Of a stretch of DNA of 64,000 nt, positions 17,385 through 25,564 are shown one piece after another (positions within the stretch are counted from its first letter, which is position 1; every line of letters starts with the position of its first letter). The DNA is from Bacteroidia bacterium. Lineage in GTDB: Bacteria; Bacteroidota; Ignavibacteria; SZUA-365. The translations under genes were made by a program, and so were the position numbers. The stretch spans positions 4,760,552 through 4,824,551 of the forward strand of contig JAOSJT010000001.1 in the NCBI GenBank assembly GCA_027493955.1. Direction: 5' to 3'. Below the pieces are notes generated by a model. It was not told where the DNA came from. It searched no databases and was given only the letters and a program-made list of their open reading frames with translations.

Positions 17385-18815
17385 TTGGAAGTTCTCATCA
17401 ATTCGAAAACCGACGTCAATCACGAAATCGAAATCATCGTTCCGTATGAGGAATTGCGCCCGCTGTTCGAGAAGGCCTACAGGGATGAAGCGAAGGACAT
17501 TACTGTCCCGGGCTTCCGTCGCGGCAAGGCACCTCTGCAGATGATCAAGAAGCGCTTCGGACAAGCCATCGAGTATCAGATTATCGAAAAGCTGTCCAAT
17601 ACCTATTTTCGCGAGGCGTTGGAGGAGCGCGACATCCATCCCATCGGGCAGCCGGTGTTGCACACGCTGGATTACGAACCCGGTGGTACGCTCACCATCA
17701 AGGTTGACTACGAAACCTACCCCGATGTGACGGTGGGGGATTACCAGGGCATTCAACTCGAGAAACTGCAGCATGTGATCACCGATGAGGAAGTCGAGGA
17801 GGAAGTGCTGCGGCTGCGCAAATCGCAGCGCATCCTCACGCCCGCCGAGATGCCGACGGATGAAAACTTCCTCGTCACCATAGACATTCAAATGCTCGAC
17901 GCCAACGGTGAGCCGATCCCCGATCGCCGCAATGAGAACATGAAGGTGGACATGGATGACGAGCAGATGAACCGCGATCTGATCTCGGAACTCTACAACA
18001 TGAAGGCCGGCGAGGAAAAAGACGTGGAATTCTCGCACGAGCACGAAGATCATGAACATGTGGAACGTGCCCGCATACTCGTGAAAACCGTCGAGGCCGT
18101 TTCGCTGCCGGAACTGACGGACGAGTTCGCCGCTACGGTCTCCCACGAGCAGGCGAAAACGGTGGCGGAGATGTATGCGTTCATCCGTGCACGGCTCGAG
18201 GAACTCTGGACCGATCGCTACAAGCGGCAGTTGGAAGAAGACCTCGTTTCGGAGCTGGTCAAACGCAATCCGATCGCCGTACCGACGAGCGTCGTCAATT
18301 CGATTCTTGACGATATGCTCAAGGATTTGAAGCAGCGTATGCCGGACAAGACCGTGCCGGCCGATTTCAATGAGGAGGAATTCCGAAAGCTCAGAACTCC
18401 GCAGGCGGAATTCACCGCGAAGTGGATGTTCGTCCGTGACGCCATTATCGAAGCCGAGGGCATCACCGTCACCGACGAGGATCTGGAAGCAAAGGCCGAA
18501 ACCGACAGTGCGCAGTTCGGGATGGACAAGGAGCGGCTGCTGGAATTCTACAAAAAACTTCCGCAGTACACGCAGGATTTGCTCGTCGCGAAACTCATGG
18601 ACCGTCTCTTTACGTTCTGTGATATCAAGGAGGTCGACGACAACGACATCTCCAAAACGGGCCTTGCGCCGCTGGATTTGAGTGGCCTCGCGGGGCATGA
18701 TCACGACCACGATCACGATCACGATCACGATCACGACCACGATCACGACCACGATCACGCACCGGCCTCCACCGGTGACGCGGAAAGCACCGCCGCCCCG
18801 GAAGAAACGAAGTAA
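17385..18815 (+). CDS. tig: Trigger factor with His-Asp tail
   Basis: A 476-residue ribosome-associated chaperone and peptidyl-prolyl isomerase. The ribosome-binding domain contains the signature [17 protein letters not shown] (about residues 44-60). A divergent FKBP-like domain (about 160-245) and a helical C-terminal domain (to about 430) follow. The start is a TTG at 17385 with GAGGAG at 17374-17379; no better ATG exists near the conserved beginning [15 protein letters not shown]. The C-terminus adds a run of 21 alternating His and Asp residues (18696-18758) before a short acidic tail. Such a run could bind nickel, zinc or cobalt and is not usual in trigger factors, though SlyD has a His-rich tail. 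clpP follows 17 bases later. Confidence 0.95.
   Translation: MEVLINSKTDVNHEIEIIVPYEELRPLFEKAYRDEAKDITVPGFRRGKAPLQMIKKRFGQAIEYQIIEKLSNTYFREALEERDIHPIGQPVLHTLDYEPGGTLTIKVDYETYPDVTVGDYQGIQLEKLQHVITDEEVEEEVLRLRKSQRILTPAEMPTDENFLVTIDIQMLDANGEPIPDRRNENMKVDMDDEQMNRDLISELYNMKAGEEKDVEFSHEHEDHEHVERARILVKTVEAVSLPELTDEFAATVSHEQAKTVAEMYAFIRARLEELWTDRYKRQLEEDLVSELVKRNPIAVPTSVVNSILDDMLKDLKQRMPDKTVPADFNEEEFRKLRTPQAEFTAKWMFVRDAIIEAEGITVTDEDLEAKAETDSAQFGMDKERLLEFYKKLPQYTQDLLVAKLMDRLFTFCDIKEVDDNDISKTGLAPLDLSGLAGHDHDHDHDHDHDHDHDHDHDHAPASTGDAESTAAPEETK
18696..18758 (+). repeat. His-Asp codon tandem repeat in tig
   Basis: Sixty-three bases of repeated CAC/CAT and GAC/GAT codons encode ten His-Asp pairs plus one His. 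The 6-base periodicity makes it prone to length change by slippage in whole repeat units, which would keep the frame. Confidence 0.95.
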
Positions 18816-18832
18816 GAACAGAAGGATATACC

Positions 18833-19483
18833 ATGCATCCATTTGCCATGCAATTCTCCAGCCAGGCCACAGCGCCGACGGATCAGCTCGTACCCATCGT
18901 GGTGGAAACCACCGGACGCGGCGAACGCAGTTGGGACATCTTTTCGCGGCTGCTCCGGGAGCGCATCGTGTTTCTCGGGACGGCGATCGACGATCACATC
19001 GCCAGCCTCATCGTTGCGCAGCTGCTCTTTCTGGAATCAGAAGATCCTGAAAAGGACATTTTTCTCTACATAAACAGTCCAGGCGGCAGTGTCTCTGCGG
19101 GACTGGCCATATACGACACCATGCAATACATACGCGCGGACGTATCCACGATTTGCGTCGGTATGGCCGCGAGCATGGGCGCTATTCTGCTGGCCGGTGG
19201 CGCGGCCAAAAAGCGCATCGCGCTGCCGCATTCCCGTATCATGATCCATCAGCCCATGGGCGGAACGCAGGGCCAGGCCACCGACATCGAAATTTACACG
19301 CGCGAGATGATACGTACCCGCGACGAGCTGTATCGCATCATTTCCACGCATACCGGAAAGAGCGTGGAGCAGATCACCCAGGACTCGGACCGCGACAAGT
19401 ACATGACCGCAGCCGAGGCTGTGGAGTACGGTATCATTGATTCCGTGCTCGAACGCAAGCAGAAACCCTCCGCCGAAGCGTAA
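18833..19483 (+). CDS. clpP: ATP-dependent Clp protease proteolytic subunit
   Basis: A 216-residue serine protease subunit that forms the double-heptamer chamber of ClpXP/ClpAP and degrades unfolded or tagged cytoplasmic proteins. The nucleophile Ser114 lies in GMAASMGA, His139 in MIHQPMGG, and the acidic residue in QDSDRDKYM. The family segment [18 protein letters not shown] is intact. The ATG at 18833 has AAGGA six bases upstream. It is co-transcribed with tig, as in many bacteria, but clpX does not follow; a strong terminator does. Confidence 0.97.
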   Translation: MHPFAMQFSSQATAPTDQLVPIVVETTGRGERSWDIFSRLLRERIVFLGTAIDDHIASLIVAQLLFLESEDPEKDIFLYINSPGGSVSAGLAIYDTMQYIRADVSTICVGMAASMGAILLAGGAAKKRIALPHSRIMIHQPMGGTQGQATDIEIYTREMIRTRDELYRIISTHTGKSVEQITQDSDRDKYMTAAEAVEYGIIDSVLERKQKPSAEA

Positions 19484-19517
19484 GGGTTTCGCTACACGGC
19501 CTTCCTGTCGTATATTC

Positions 19518-19545
19518 GGTGGACATGCGCATGTCCACCGTTTTT
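19518..19545 (+). terminator. Rho-independent terminator after clpP
   Basis: Perfect stem GGTGGACATG (19518-19527) and CATGTCCACC (19530-19539) with a minimal CG loop region, then GTTTTT. It ends the tRNA-Leu-tig-clpP unit 35 bases after the clpP stop and only 15 bases before the next gene. Confidence 0.88.
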
Positions 19546-19559
19546 ATTCGAGAGCTTCC

Positions 19560-21932
19560 ATGAGCCGAATATTTTTTGCCATTATACCTTTCGCTCTGTG
19601 CCTCGCGGCATGCTCCTCCTCTCCTCCCGCGGAGGAAATCCGGACGTACCCGGTAGAGATTTCCAATCTCGGTGCCGCGGTGAATTCGGCGCTGGATGAA
19701 TTCTCTCCCACCATCACGGCGAACGGCAGACGGCTCATGTTTACCAGGGGAAATCCCACCGCGCCGTTCGAGCGCGATTTCTGGCAGAGCACCCTGGACG
19801 GGGATTTCTGGACAAGCGCTGCGCGACTCTCAGACCGCATCAATCGCGAAACCAACGAGGGATCGCCGTCACTTTCCGCTGATGGCCAGATTCTGTTCTT
19901 TGCCGCCGCCGACAGGCCCGACGGTCTCGGGAAATCCGACCTGTACCTTTCACAGCTCGATGGACGCGAATGGGCGGAAGCAGGCAACATGGGGTTTCCG
20001 GTGAACACGGAGCATTGGGAATCGCAGCCTTCAGCCAGCGCGGACGGTCGGACGGTGTATTTCGTGTCCGATCGGCCGGGCGGCATGGGTGGGCTCGATA
20101 TCTGGATGACTTCTCAGGATCAGGATGGAAAATGGAAAGTCCCGGTGAATCCAGGAGCACCGATCAATACGCCGCGGGATGAGGTGTCCCCCTTCATCGC
20201 AAAAGACGGCAGCACACTCTATTTCGCTTCCGACGGTCATCCGGGCCTCGGAGGAACCGACATGTTTGTCAGCCGCCACATCCGCGGTTCCTGGTCACAA
20301 CCGACGAATGTCGGACGGCCATTGAATTCCGAAGGGAACGACGAATTTTTCAGTCTGTCCGCAGAGGGCATGGTCGTCTTCTTTTCCTCGCGCCGCGACG
20401 GTGGCTTTGGCAGCTACGATGTGTATCGCGCGGAGCCGAATCCTTTTCCCCCCGGCGCTGTCATTGTCCTTTCAGGTACCGTCCGGGATGCGCGCACACG
20501 AGCGCCGCTGGAAGCCACGCTGCGCGTTACCGAGAGCGCTTCCGGGAGGGAATACAGTGTGCAACAGAGCAATGCCTACACCGGCGAGTACGTCATCGTA
20601 TTACCCGCGGGCGCGGTGTACGATGTCGCAGCCGATGGAGGCGATCCGTACTTGCCGGCAAGCGAGCGCTTCGATTTTCTCAATCACACGGTGTACGACG
20701 AAGTCACACACGATTTTCTGCTTCGTAAGGACGAACCGTTGCCTCGGCTCGAAGCTTCCGTCACTGCGGACGTGCTGGATTTCTCGCTTCTTCATGGCGC
20801 ATCCTCGACGGGCGGACTTACCATCGAGGAGGAAACCCGACGGGAAACGCTCCCGCTGCTGAATTACGTGTTTTTCCCTGAAAACAGTGCAGAGATTCCG
20901 GCTCGATACGCGATGCTTACGCCGGAACAAGCCGCAACGTTTTCTGTTTCCTCCCTCCCCGATGCAACCCTTGACCGTTATCATCATCTGCTGAACATAT
21001 ACGGGTATCGCATGCGGCTTGAGTCTTCCTTCCGCATGACACTTACAGGCACCACTGATGGCAGTGAGGCGTCGGCAGTCGCCCGACAGCGTGCCGAAGC
21101 GGTAGCGCGTTACCTGACGGAAGTCTGGGGCATCGGAGCGGATCGCATCGCGGTTCAATCCCGCGGTCTGCCCGAGAAACCGTCCGGTTCCAAAACCCCT
21201 GAGGGACGGGAAGAGAACCGTCGTGTGGAAATCACCTCCAACAATCCGGCATTATTGGCACCACTGCAGATCGAAGAGGTTCAGCAGGTACTCAAACCGC
21301 CCTTTGTGCGATTCCATCCCTCAATTACCGCGACTGCAGGTCTGAACCGCTGGCGCTTCGAAGTACGCCATGGCAACACCATTCTCCGCGAGAACGAGGG
21401 GCTGAGCAGCTATCCTGATTCGATCACCTGGAACTGGCGGGGATTGGACGGTGCTTTACCGGTTGTTGAATCGCCTTTGCGCTTTACATTGTACGCCCGG
21501 GATACGGACGGCTCTGAGGTGACGACAGCGCCGCAGGAAATACCGGTTTCCCTGGTGACGCTGGAGCGCAAGCAACTCGAACAACTCCCCGACAGAACAA
21601 TTGAGAAAATCAGCCTCATACTATTCGATTTTGATCGTTCGGATCTCGGTTCGCAAAATCTCCAGCTTCTCGATCTCGCCGCCGAGCGTTTGACGGAACG
21701 ATCGTCGGTCCTGATACGGGGGTACACAGACCGTATGGGTGCGGACGACTACAACCTCGCACTCTCGCAACGACGGTCGTCTGCGGTACGCGATGCGCTG
21801 TCTCCCAGGCTCCAGGGCCGTTCGATTCGCGCTGAAGGAGTCGGTGAAACGTCGTTGCTGTATGATAACGACCTGCCGGAAGGGCGTTTTTACTGCCGTA
21901 CTGTTCAAATTCTTGTTGAAACCATCAAGTGA
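19560..21932 (+). CDS. OmpA-family lipoprotein with PD40 beta-propeller
   Basis: A 790-residue lipoprotein (lipobox LAAC). Residues about 40-300 contain PD40/WD40-like propeller repeats (FSPTITANGRRLMFTRG, PSLSADGQILFFA, SPFIAKDGSTLYFASDG). A carboxypeptidase-regulatory-like domain follows (about 303-390, LSGTVRDARTRAPLEATLRV). An OmpA-like domain lies at about 433-560 (LNYVFFPENSAEI, RRVEITSN). A second OmpA domain forms the C-terminus (about 685-790, LILFDFDRSDLG, GYTDRMGADDYN). Such architecture is common in Bacteroidota envelope proteins, including PorE-like T9SS partners that bind peptidoglycan. The start ATG at 19560 gives a clean signal; a longer upstream frame overlaps clpP and the terminator. 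Two OmpA copies in one protein are unusual. Confidence 0.88.
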   Translation: MSRIFFAIIPFALCLAACSSSPPAEEIRTYPVEISNLGAAVNSALDEFSPTITANGRRLMFTRGNPTAPFERDFWQSTLDGDFWTSAARLSDRINRETNEGSPSLSADGQILFFAAADRPDGLGKSDLYLSQLDGREWAEAGNMGFPVNTEHWESQPSASADGRTVYFVSDRPGGMGGLDIWMTSQDQDGKWKVPVNPGAPINTPRDEVSPFIAKDGSTLYFASDGHPGLGGTDMFVSRHIRGSWSQPTNVGRPLNSEGNDEFFSLSAEGMVVFFSSRRDGGFGSYDVYRAEPNPFPPGAVIVLSGTVRDARTRAPLEATLRVTESASGREYSVQQSNAYTGEYVIVLPAGAVYDVAADGGDPYLPASERFDFLNHTVYDEVTHDFLLRKDEPLPRLEASVTADVLDFSLLHGASSTGGLTIEEETRRETLPLLNYVFFPENSAEIPARYAMLTPEQAATFSVSSLPDATLDRYHHLLNIYGYRMRLESSFRMTLTGTTDGSEASAVARQRAEAVARYLTEVWGIGADRIAVQSRGLPEKPSGSKTPEGREENRRVEITSNNPALLAPLQIEEVQQVLKPPFVRFHPSITATAGLNRWRFEVRHGNTILRENEGLSSYPDSITWNWRGLDGALPVVESPLRFTLYARDTDGSEVTTAPQEIPVSLVTLERKQLEQLPDRTIEKISLILFDFDRSDLGSQNLQLLDLAAERLTERSSVLIRGYTDRMGADDYNLALSQRRSSAVRDALSPRLQGRSIRAEGVGETSLLYDNDLPEGRFYCRTVQILVETIK

Positions 21933-21940
21933 GTGTGACA

Positions 21941-22594
21941 ATGGCGCGTTGTATCGGTTGGGCTGCTTTGTTTGTTCTGCTTCTGCCAGGCTGTCTCAAT
22001 TATGAGCAGCACACCGTCTTGTCGGAGGACGGATCCGGGAAGCTCACTATTCATTACTCGATCGCTGAAAATGTGATGAGCTGGTTGGAGGACGGCAATC
22101 TCGCGTTCACCGAAGACAAGGTGCGGGAGCAGTACAGCGGGGAGGGTGTGGACATACACGTTCTCAGTGTCACTACCGAAGCGAAGGACTCGTCACGGCA
22201 CGTACGCGTGGAGCTGGAGTTCGACAACATCGAGAAACTTTCGGATCTTCGTGGTTTCAAGGATATGCAGTTTCGCTGGTTGCGGGAAGGGGATCAATTT
22301 CGACTGACGCACACCCTCGGCGCGGCGAGTTCATCCGGTGATGCCTCGCTCGACGCGTTCTCGGTACGGTATAGCTACGAATTTCCGGGTGATATTCTGG
22401 AGAGCAATGCCGACAGTACATCAGGACGAACCGCTTTCTGGAAGTTTCAGCTTTCCGAACTCAACGCCGATCATGTCATCAGCGCGCGTATTTCGGCGAC
22501 TGCGGGGAGCAGCACGGTATACGTCCTTGCGGTGATCGGCGTCGTTGTGCTCTTGATTGCGATATTTGCGTTTCGTCGTCGGAAAAAGGAATGA
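21941..22594 (+). CDS. Small lipoprotein with C-terminal membrane anchor
   Basis: A 217-residue protein with lipobox LLPGC near residue 18, a beta-rich extracytoplasmic region resembling LppM-type domains (CLNYEQHTVLSEDGSGKLTI), and a C-terminal transmembrane helix (YVLAVIGVVVLLIAIFAF) followed by RRRKKE. So it may be tethered at both ends. I use the ATG at 21941, eight bases after the stop of the OmpA lipoprotein; a GTG at 21929 is possible. It is likely co-transcribed with that gene. Function unknown. Confidence 0.75.
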   Translation: MARCIGWAALFVLLLPGCLNYEQHTVLSEDGSGKLTIHYSIAENVMSWLEDGNLAFTEDKVREQYSGEGVDIHVLSVTTEAKDSSRHVRVELEFDNIEKLSDLRGFKDMQFRWLREGDQFRLTHTLGAASSSGDASLDAFSVRYSYEFPGDILESNADSTSGRTAFWKFQLSELNADHVISARISATAGSSTVYVLAVIGVVVLLIAIFAFRRRKKE

Positions 22595-22715
22595 GCTGTC
22601 TTGTCGTTCCTGAGGTCCTCCTGACACATGAGTCGTGCGGGTGAAGTGTTCCGAGGAGATAATCGTCCTCAAACCCCGTCAACCCCATAGACCTTCCTCA
22701 TCTTGGTAACAGTAG

Positions 22716-22744
22716 TGGGCGATACATGAATCGCCCATTTTTTT
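22716..22744 (+). repeat. Palindromic repeat copy 1
   Basis: A 22-base palindrome TGGGCGAT-acatga-ATCGCCCA (22716-22737) followed by seven T. It is the first of three copies in a 532-base gene-free gap and has terminator form for rightward transcription from the lipoprotein gene 120 bases upstream. Confidence 0.85.
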
Positions 22745-22841
22745 GTTGGCCGTGAGCGCCCGCAATTTTTCCTCGAAACAGTTTAGAAAAATGCGGGTGA
22801 TCCGCATTGATCCGCCTCTGTCGCGCCGCTCTCCCGCAAAG

Positions 22842-22868
22842 TGGGCGATACATGAATCGCCCATTTTT
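22842..22868 (+). repeat. Palindromic repeat copy 2
   Basis: Identical to copy 1 over the 22-base palindrome, followed by five T. It begins 126 bases after copy 1. The sequence between copies shows no gene and only vague similarity to the next interval. Confidence 0.85.
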
Positions 22869-22965
22869 GCTTTCGGGCAGGTTCGAATATTGGCCGAACC
22901 GGTACGCAGAGGCGGGAAGTATCGTCATCAATCCGTGAAGATCCTTACAGCTGTCCTTCGGAAAA

Positions 22966-22987
22966 TGGGCGATACCTGTATCGCCCA
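22966..22987 (+). repeat. Palindromic repeat copy 3
   Basis: TGGGCGATA-cctg-TATCGCCCA type variant; two substitutions change the loop but extend the stem by one pair (GGGCGATA with TATCGCCC). It starts 124 bases after copy 2. No T run follows. The compensated stem suggests selection on the hairpin rather than on the loop. Confidence 0.8.
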
Positions 22988-23075
22988 CTTCCATTGTCCG
23001 CGCGCGGAGGCACTCGCCTTTTCCCCCATGAATGACGGTCCGAAGCTCCGCGTCGGCTCATTGTGTTGCATGCAC

Positions 23076-23103
23076 AAAAAAAAAGAGCCGCCATTGGCGA
23101 CTC
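23076..23103 (-). terminator. Rho-independent terminator of the T9SS cargo gene
   Basis: Read leftward: GAGTCGCC-aat-GGCGGCTC (one mismatch) followed by nine T. It lies 23 bases after the stop of the leftward gene at 23127. Confidence 0.85.
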
Positions 23104-23126
23104 ACATACATGTCCTGATGCCCGGA

Positions 23127-25364
23127 TCACTTGGTCAGCATCATGCTGCGTCCAAGCGTCTTACCGTCGGAAAGGAGCTGATAGAAATACACACCGCTGG
23201 GATTGTTTCCCGCACTGAAGGTCACAGCGTGCGATCCCGCGTCGGCAACTCCTTCATGAAGAACGGCGACGACCTCACCGAGCGTGTTGATGACGCGAAG
23301 TGTGACATGAGCGCGCTGCGGGAGGGAGAAGCGGATTTCCGTCGTAGGATTGAACGGGTTCGGGTAGTTCTGATGCAGGACGATGCTCGACGGAGTAACC
23401 GGTGCCTCGACATCCGTCGTCTGCAGATCGGTTATCAGGAAGTCGACATCCAGGATACGGTTACGGTCGTCCGCCGATATGTAGGTTACGGGGACGGGCA
23501 TCGTTCTGCTCGGTATGGCGGCCGTGTAGCGCGCAGCGTAGGAGTACTCGGGATGGTCGGCGTACACGAGATAATTATCCGGATCCAGCCCGGTGATGGA
23601 GTACCAGCCGGTGCTGTCGGTGATGGAGTATCCTGCGATACTGCCGTCCCGTTCGCGCTCGGCAATGACCAGCGTACCGGAGAGCGGTGTGCGGCTTTGT
23701 CCGCTATCCACTTCCACCTTTCCGAAACAGGAACCCAGACCGCTGCGCGTGGTGCTCTTCAGCTCGAAATCGATATTCTGAACCGTGCCGAGCGGGGTGA
23801 GTTCCTCGCTTTCACGGAAGTTCATGCGTCCGCCCGAAGAATGATAGTACTGCGGAGCGAGGCGGGCATCCATGGGGATTGCCAGCAACGCTGATGGCGG
23901 TGAATCGGGCAGATTGTCGAGAATGAACACGCCGTTGGTGTCCGTAACAACGGAGCGATACTTGCGATAGGTGTGCGTGCCGCCGGCGCCGCGCTTCAGC
24001 TCGCTGTCTATCAGCACGACCGTCGCCTGTTTGCTGACACCGGTTACCTGGCTGAGAACCTTGCCGATCAGTTTGTTACTGGTCGTATTGACGGCCGGAA
24101 TCGTATAGCTCAACGAGAGATTGTTCTCAACGCGAATCGCGCGGGCTTCCATGGCGTTCGTCTGCTCACCGAGGAAAGAACGGAGATGCCCTTCCTTTTC
24201 CACTACCGTGTAGTAATCCTGACCAACGGGGAGATGTGCGACAAATCTCCCGTCGAGGCCCGTCGTGAGGGCCGTATCAACAATAGATTCACGCCAGTTC
24301 AGAGCCGTTCCCTGCCAGGAATTGACCTGCGTCGTATCGCCGATTTGAATAAAATGCTCTTTACGGATAAAGGACACTTTCGCTCCGGCAACCGCTTCAT
24401 CATTCAGATCAACCACGCGGCCACTCACCGGTGCCGGCGTGCCATCCTTGGCAAGGAGGTAGAAGGGATAATCCAGCGTTTCACCCGCCTTGAGCGGTCG
24501 CTGCATGGCGTCATTGATCGTGTTCGCGTTGATATAAAATCGTGCGGCGTATGCCCCGGTTGGCTCCGACGCGAACGCAATGAGTTGCCCCTGCTGCACA
24601 TCTTCCAGGAGGAAGTTGCCGTCGTCATCCGTGGTGGTCTCATACTTGAGATAATACCCGGGGCTTGTGCTCCAGACGCGGACAGTGGAATTCGGAAGCG
24701 GATCGCCGATGGTGTTCTTGACCCAGCCCTGCACCGTGCCGGGTTTGTCGGCGACGGTTATGGTGAATTCCTGATAGGCCTGAGCGCCGGTGGCCTGGTC
24801 GGTGGCCTGCACCGTGATATTGTATTGGCCGACTTTGTTCGGAACCCAATGTATCCAACTCGTTCCGTCGAACAGCCGCTCGGCACGCATACCGTCAGGT
24901 ACCGCGCCAACGAGCATAATGCTGATATCGCGGCGGTCAGGAACATTTGTCTCGGTGATGTAAAAATAATCCTTGCCTACGACCGCTGTCGCACGGGGAA
25001 CGGAAACGAAGCGCAGATAACTGGGGGGCGGCACGACCTTAATGGACGTATATGCCGGCGCATAATTATCCTTGGAGTACACAGCCACAACCGCGTATTT
25101 GTAGGTGTCACCCGGCTTGACGCGATAGTCTGTAAACAGCTCTGTTGGTCCGTGAATCTGCGCGAGGACCATGTCCGGAACGATGTACCCACGCCAGATC
25201 TGGTACTCCGAAGGAATGAACCCAGCCGGCGTCTGCCACTGCAACACCACATGGCCGTCTGAATTCACCGATGCCGTCAGGTTCTCGGGTGCGCCATTCT
25301 GCGCCTGCGCCGAAACGGCGAGGAGCAGCAAGACGACGAGAAAGTATGACGACAGGGTTTTCAC
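23127..25364 (-). CDS. Secreted multidomain protein with T9SS sorting domain
   Basis: A 745-residue secreted protein. It has a signal peptide ending AVSAQAQ, a fibronectin-III-like domain (about 25-110, PENLTASVNSDGHVVLQW), an Ig-like stretch, and several carboxypeptidase-regulatory-like beta domains (VQGWVKNTIGDPLPNSTVRVW, VSGRVVDLNDEAVAGAKVSF in the 210-330 region, and again near 580). A type IX C-terminal domain (about 660-745) contains HQNYPNPFNPTTEIRFSLP and ends GRSMMLTK. The domains suggest a non-enzymatic surface or adhesion protein. It stands alone, with its own promoter-like site and terminator. Confidence 0.88.
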   Translation of the reverse strand: MKTLSSYFLVVLLLLAVSAQAQNGAPENLTASVNSDGHVVLQWQTPAGFIPSEYQIWRGYIVPDMVLAQIHGPTELFTDYRVKPGDTYKYAVVAVYSKDNYAPAYTSIKVVPPPSYLRFVSVPRATAVVGKDYFYITETNVPDRRDISIMLVGAVPDGMRAERLFDGTSWIHWVPNKVGQYNITVQATDQATGAQAYQEFTITVADKPGTVQGWVKNTIGDPLPNSTVRVWSTSPGYYLKYETTTDDDGNFLLEDVQQGQLIAFASEPTGAYAARFYINANTINDAMQRPLKAGETLDYPFYLLAKDGTPAPVSGRVVDLNDEAVAGAKVSFIRKEHFIQIGDTTQVNSWQGTALNWRESIVDTALTTGLDGRFVAHLPVGQDYYTVVEKEGHLRSFLGEQTNAMEARAIRVENNLSLSYTIPAVNTTSNKLIGKVLSQVTGVSKQATVVLIDSELKRGAGGTHTYRKYRSVVTDTNGVFILDNLPDSPPSALLAIPMDARLAPQYYHSSGGRMNFRESEELTPLGTVQNIDFELKSTTRSGLGSCFGKVEVDSGQSRTPLSGTLVIAERERDGSIAGYSITDSTGWYSITGLDPDNYLVYADHPEYSYAARYTAAIPSRTMPVPVTYISADDRNRILDVDFLITDLQTTDVEAPVTPSSIVLHQNYPNPFNPTTEIRFSLPQRAHVTLRVINTLGEVVAVLHEGVADAGSHAVTFSAGNNPSGVYFYQLLSDGKTLGRSMMLTK

Positions 25365-25390
25365 AAATGGCTCTCTACTATGGCTTGAAT

Positions 25391-25420
25391 AAAAATACGC
25401 CTCACAACGATGGAATGCAA
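25391..25420 (-). promoter_or_regulatory. Putative promoter of the T9SS cargo gene
   Basis: Read leftward: TTGC (25420-25417), 19 bases, TATTTTT (25397-25391), giving TTG-N20-TATTTT like several others in this window. It lies 27 bases upstream of the ATG at 25364. Confidence 0.5.
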
Positions 25421-25468
25421 CGATGTCAAGATTAAAGTTACATTAATGTTGTATGCCAAAGTTGTGCC

Positions 25469-25493
25469 AAAAAATACCCGTTGAAGCAGGGTA
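25469..25493 (-). terminator. Weak terminator after the kinase/sigma-54 regulator
   Basis: Read leftward: TACCC-N9-GGGTA then six T, about 70 bases after the stop of the regulator at 25565. The stem is only five pairs, so efficiency is doubtful. Confidence 0.4.
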
Positions 25494-25564
25494 AATGCGG
25501 GCTATTTCACGAGAGGTGACGGAATGTTGACGCCAAATTGAGAGGAGACGACAGCATCCCGACG

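Noticed and set aside
22716..22987. CRISPR-like array
   Set aside because: Only three repeats, palindromic, about 103 bases apart, with T runs and no cas genes.
22743..23894. 383-codon plus-strand frame
   Set aside because: It crosses two palindromes and a terminator and then runs antisense to the T9SS cargo gene.
23973..25262. 429-codon plus-strand frame
   Set aside because: Wholly antisense to the T9SS cargo gene, whose domains are clear.
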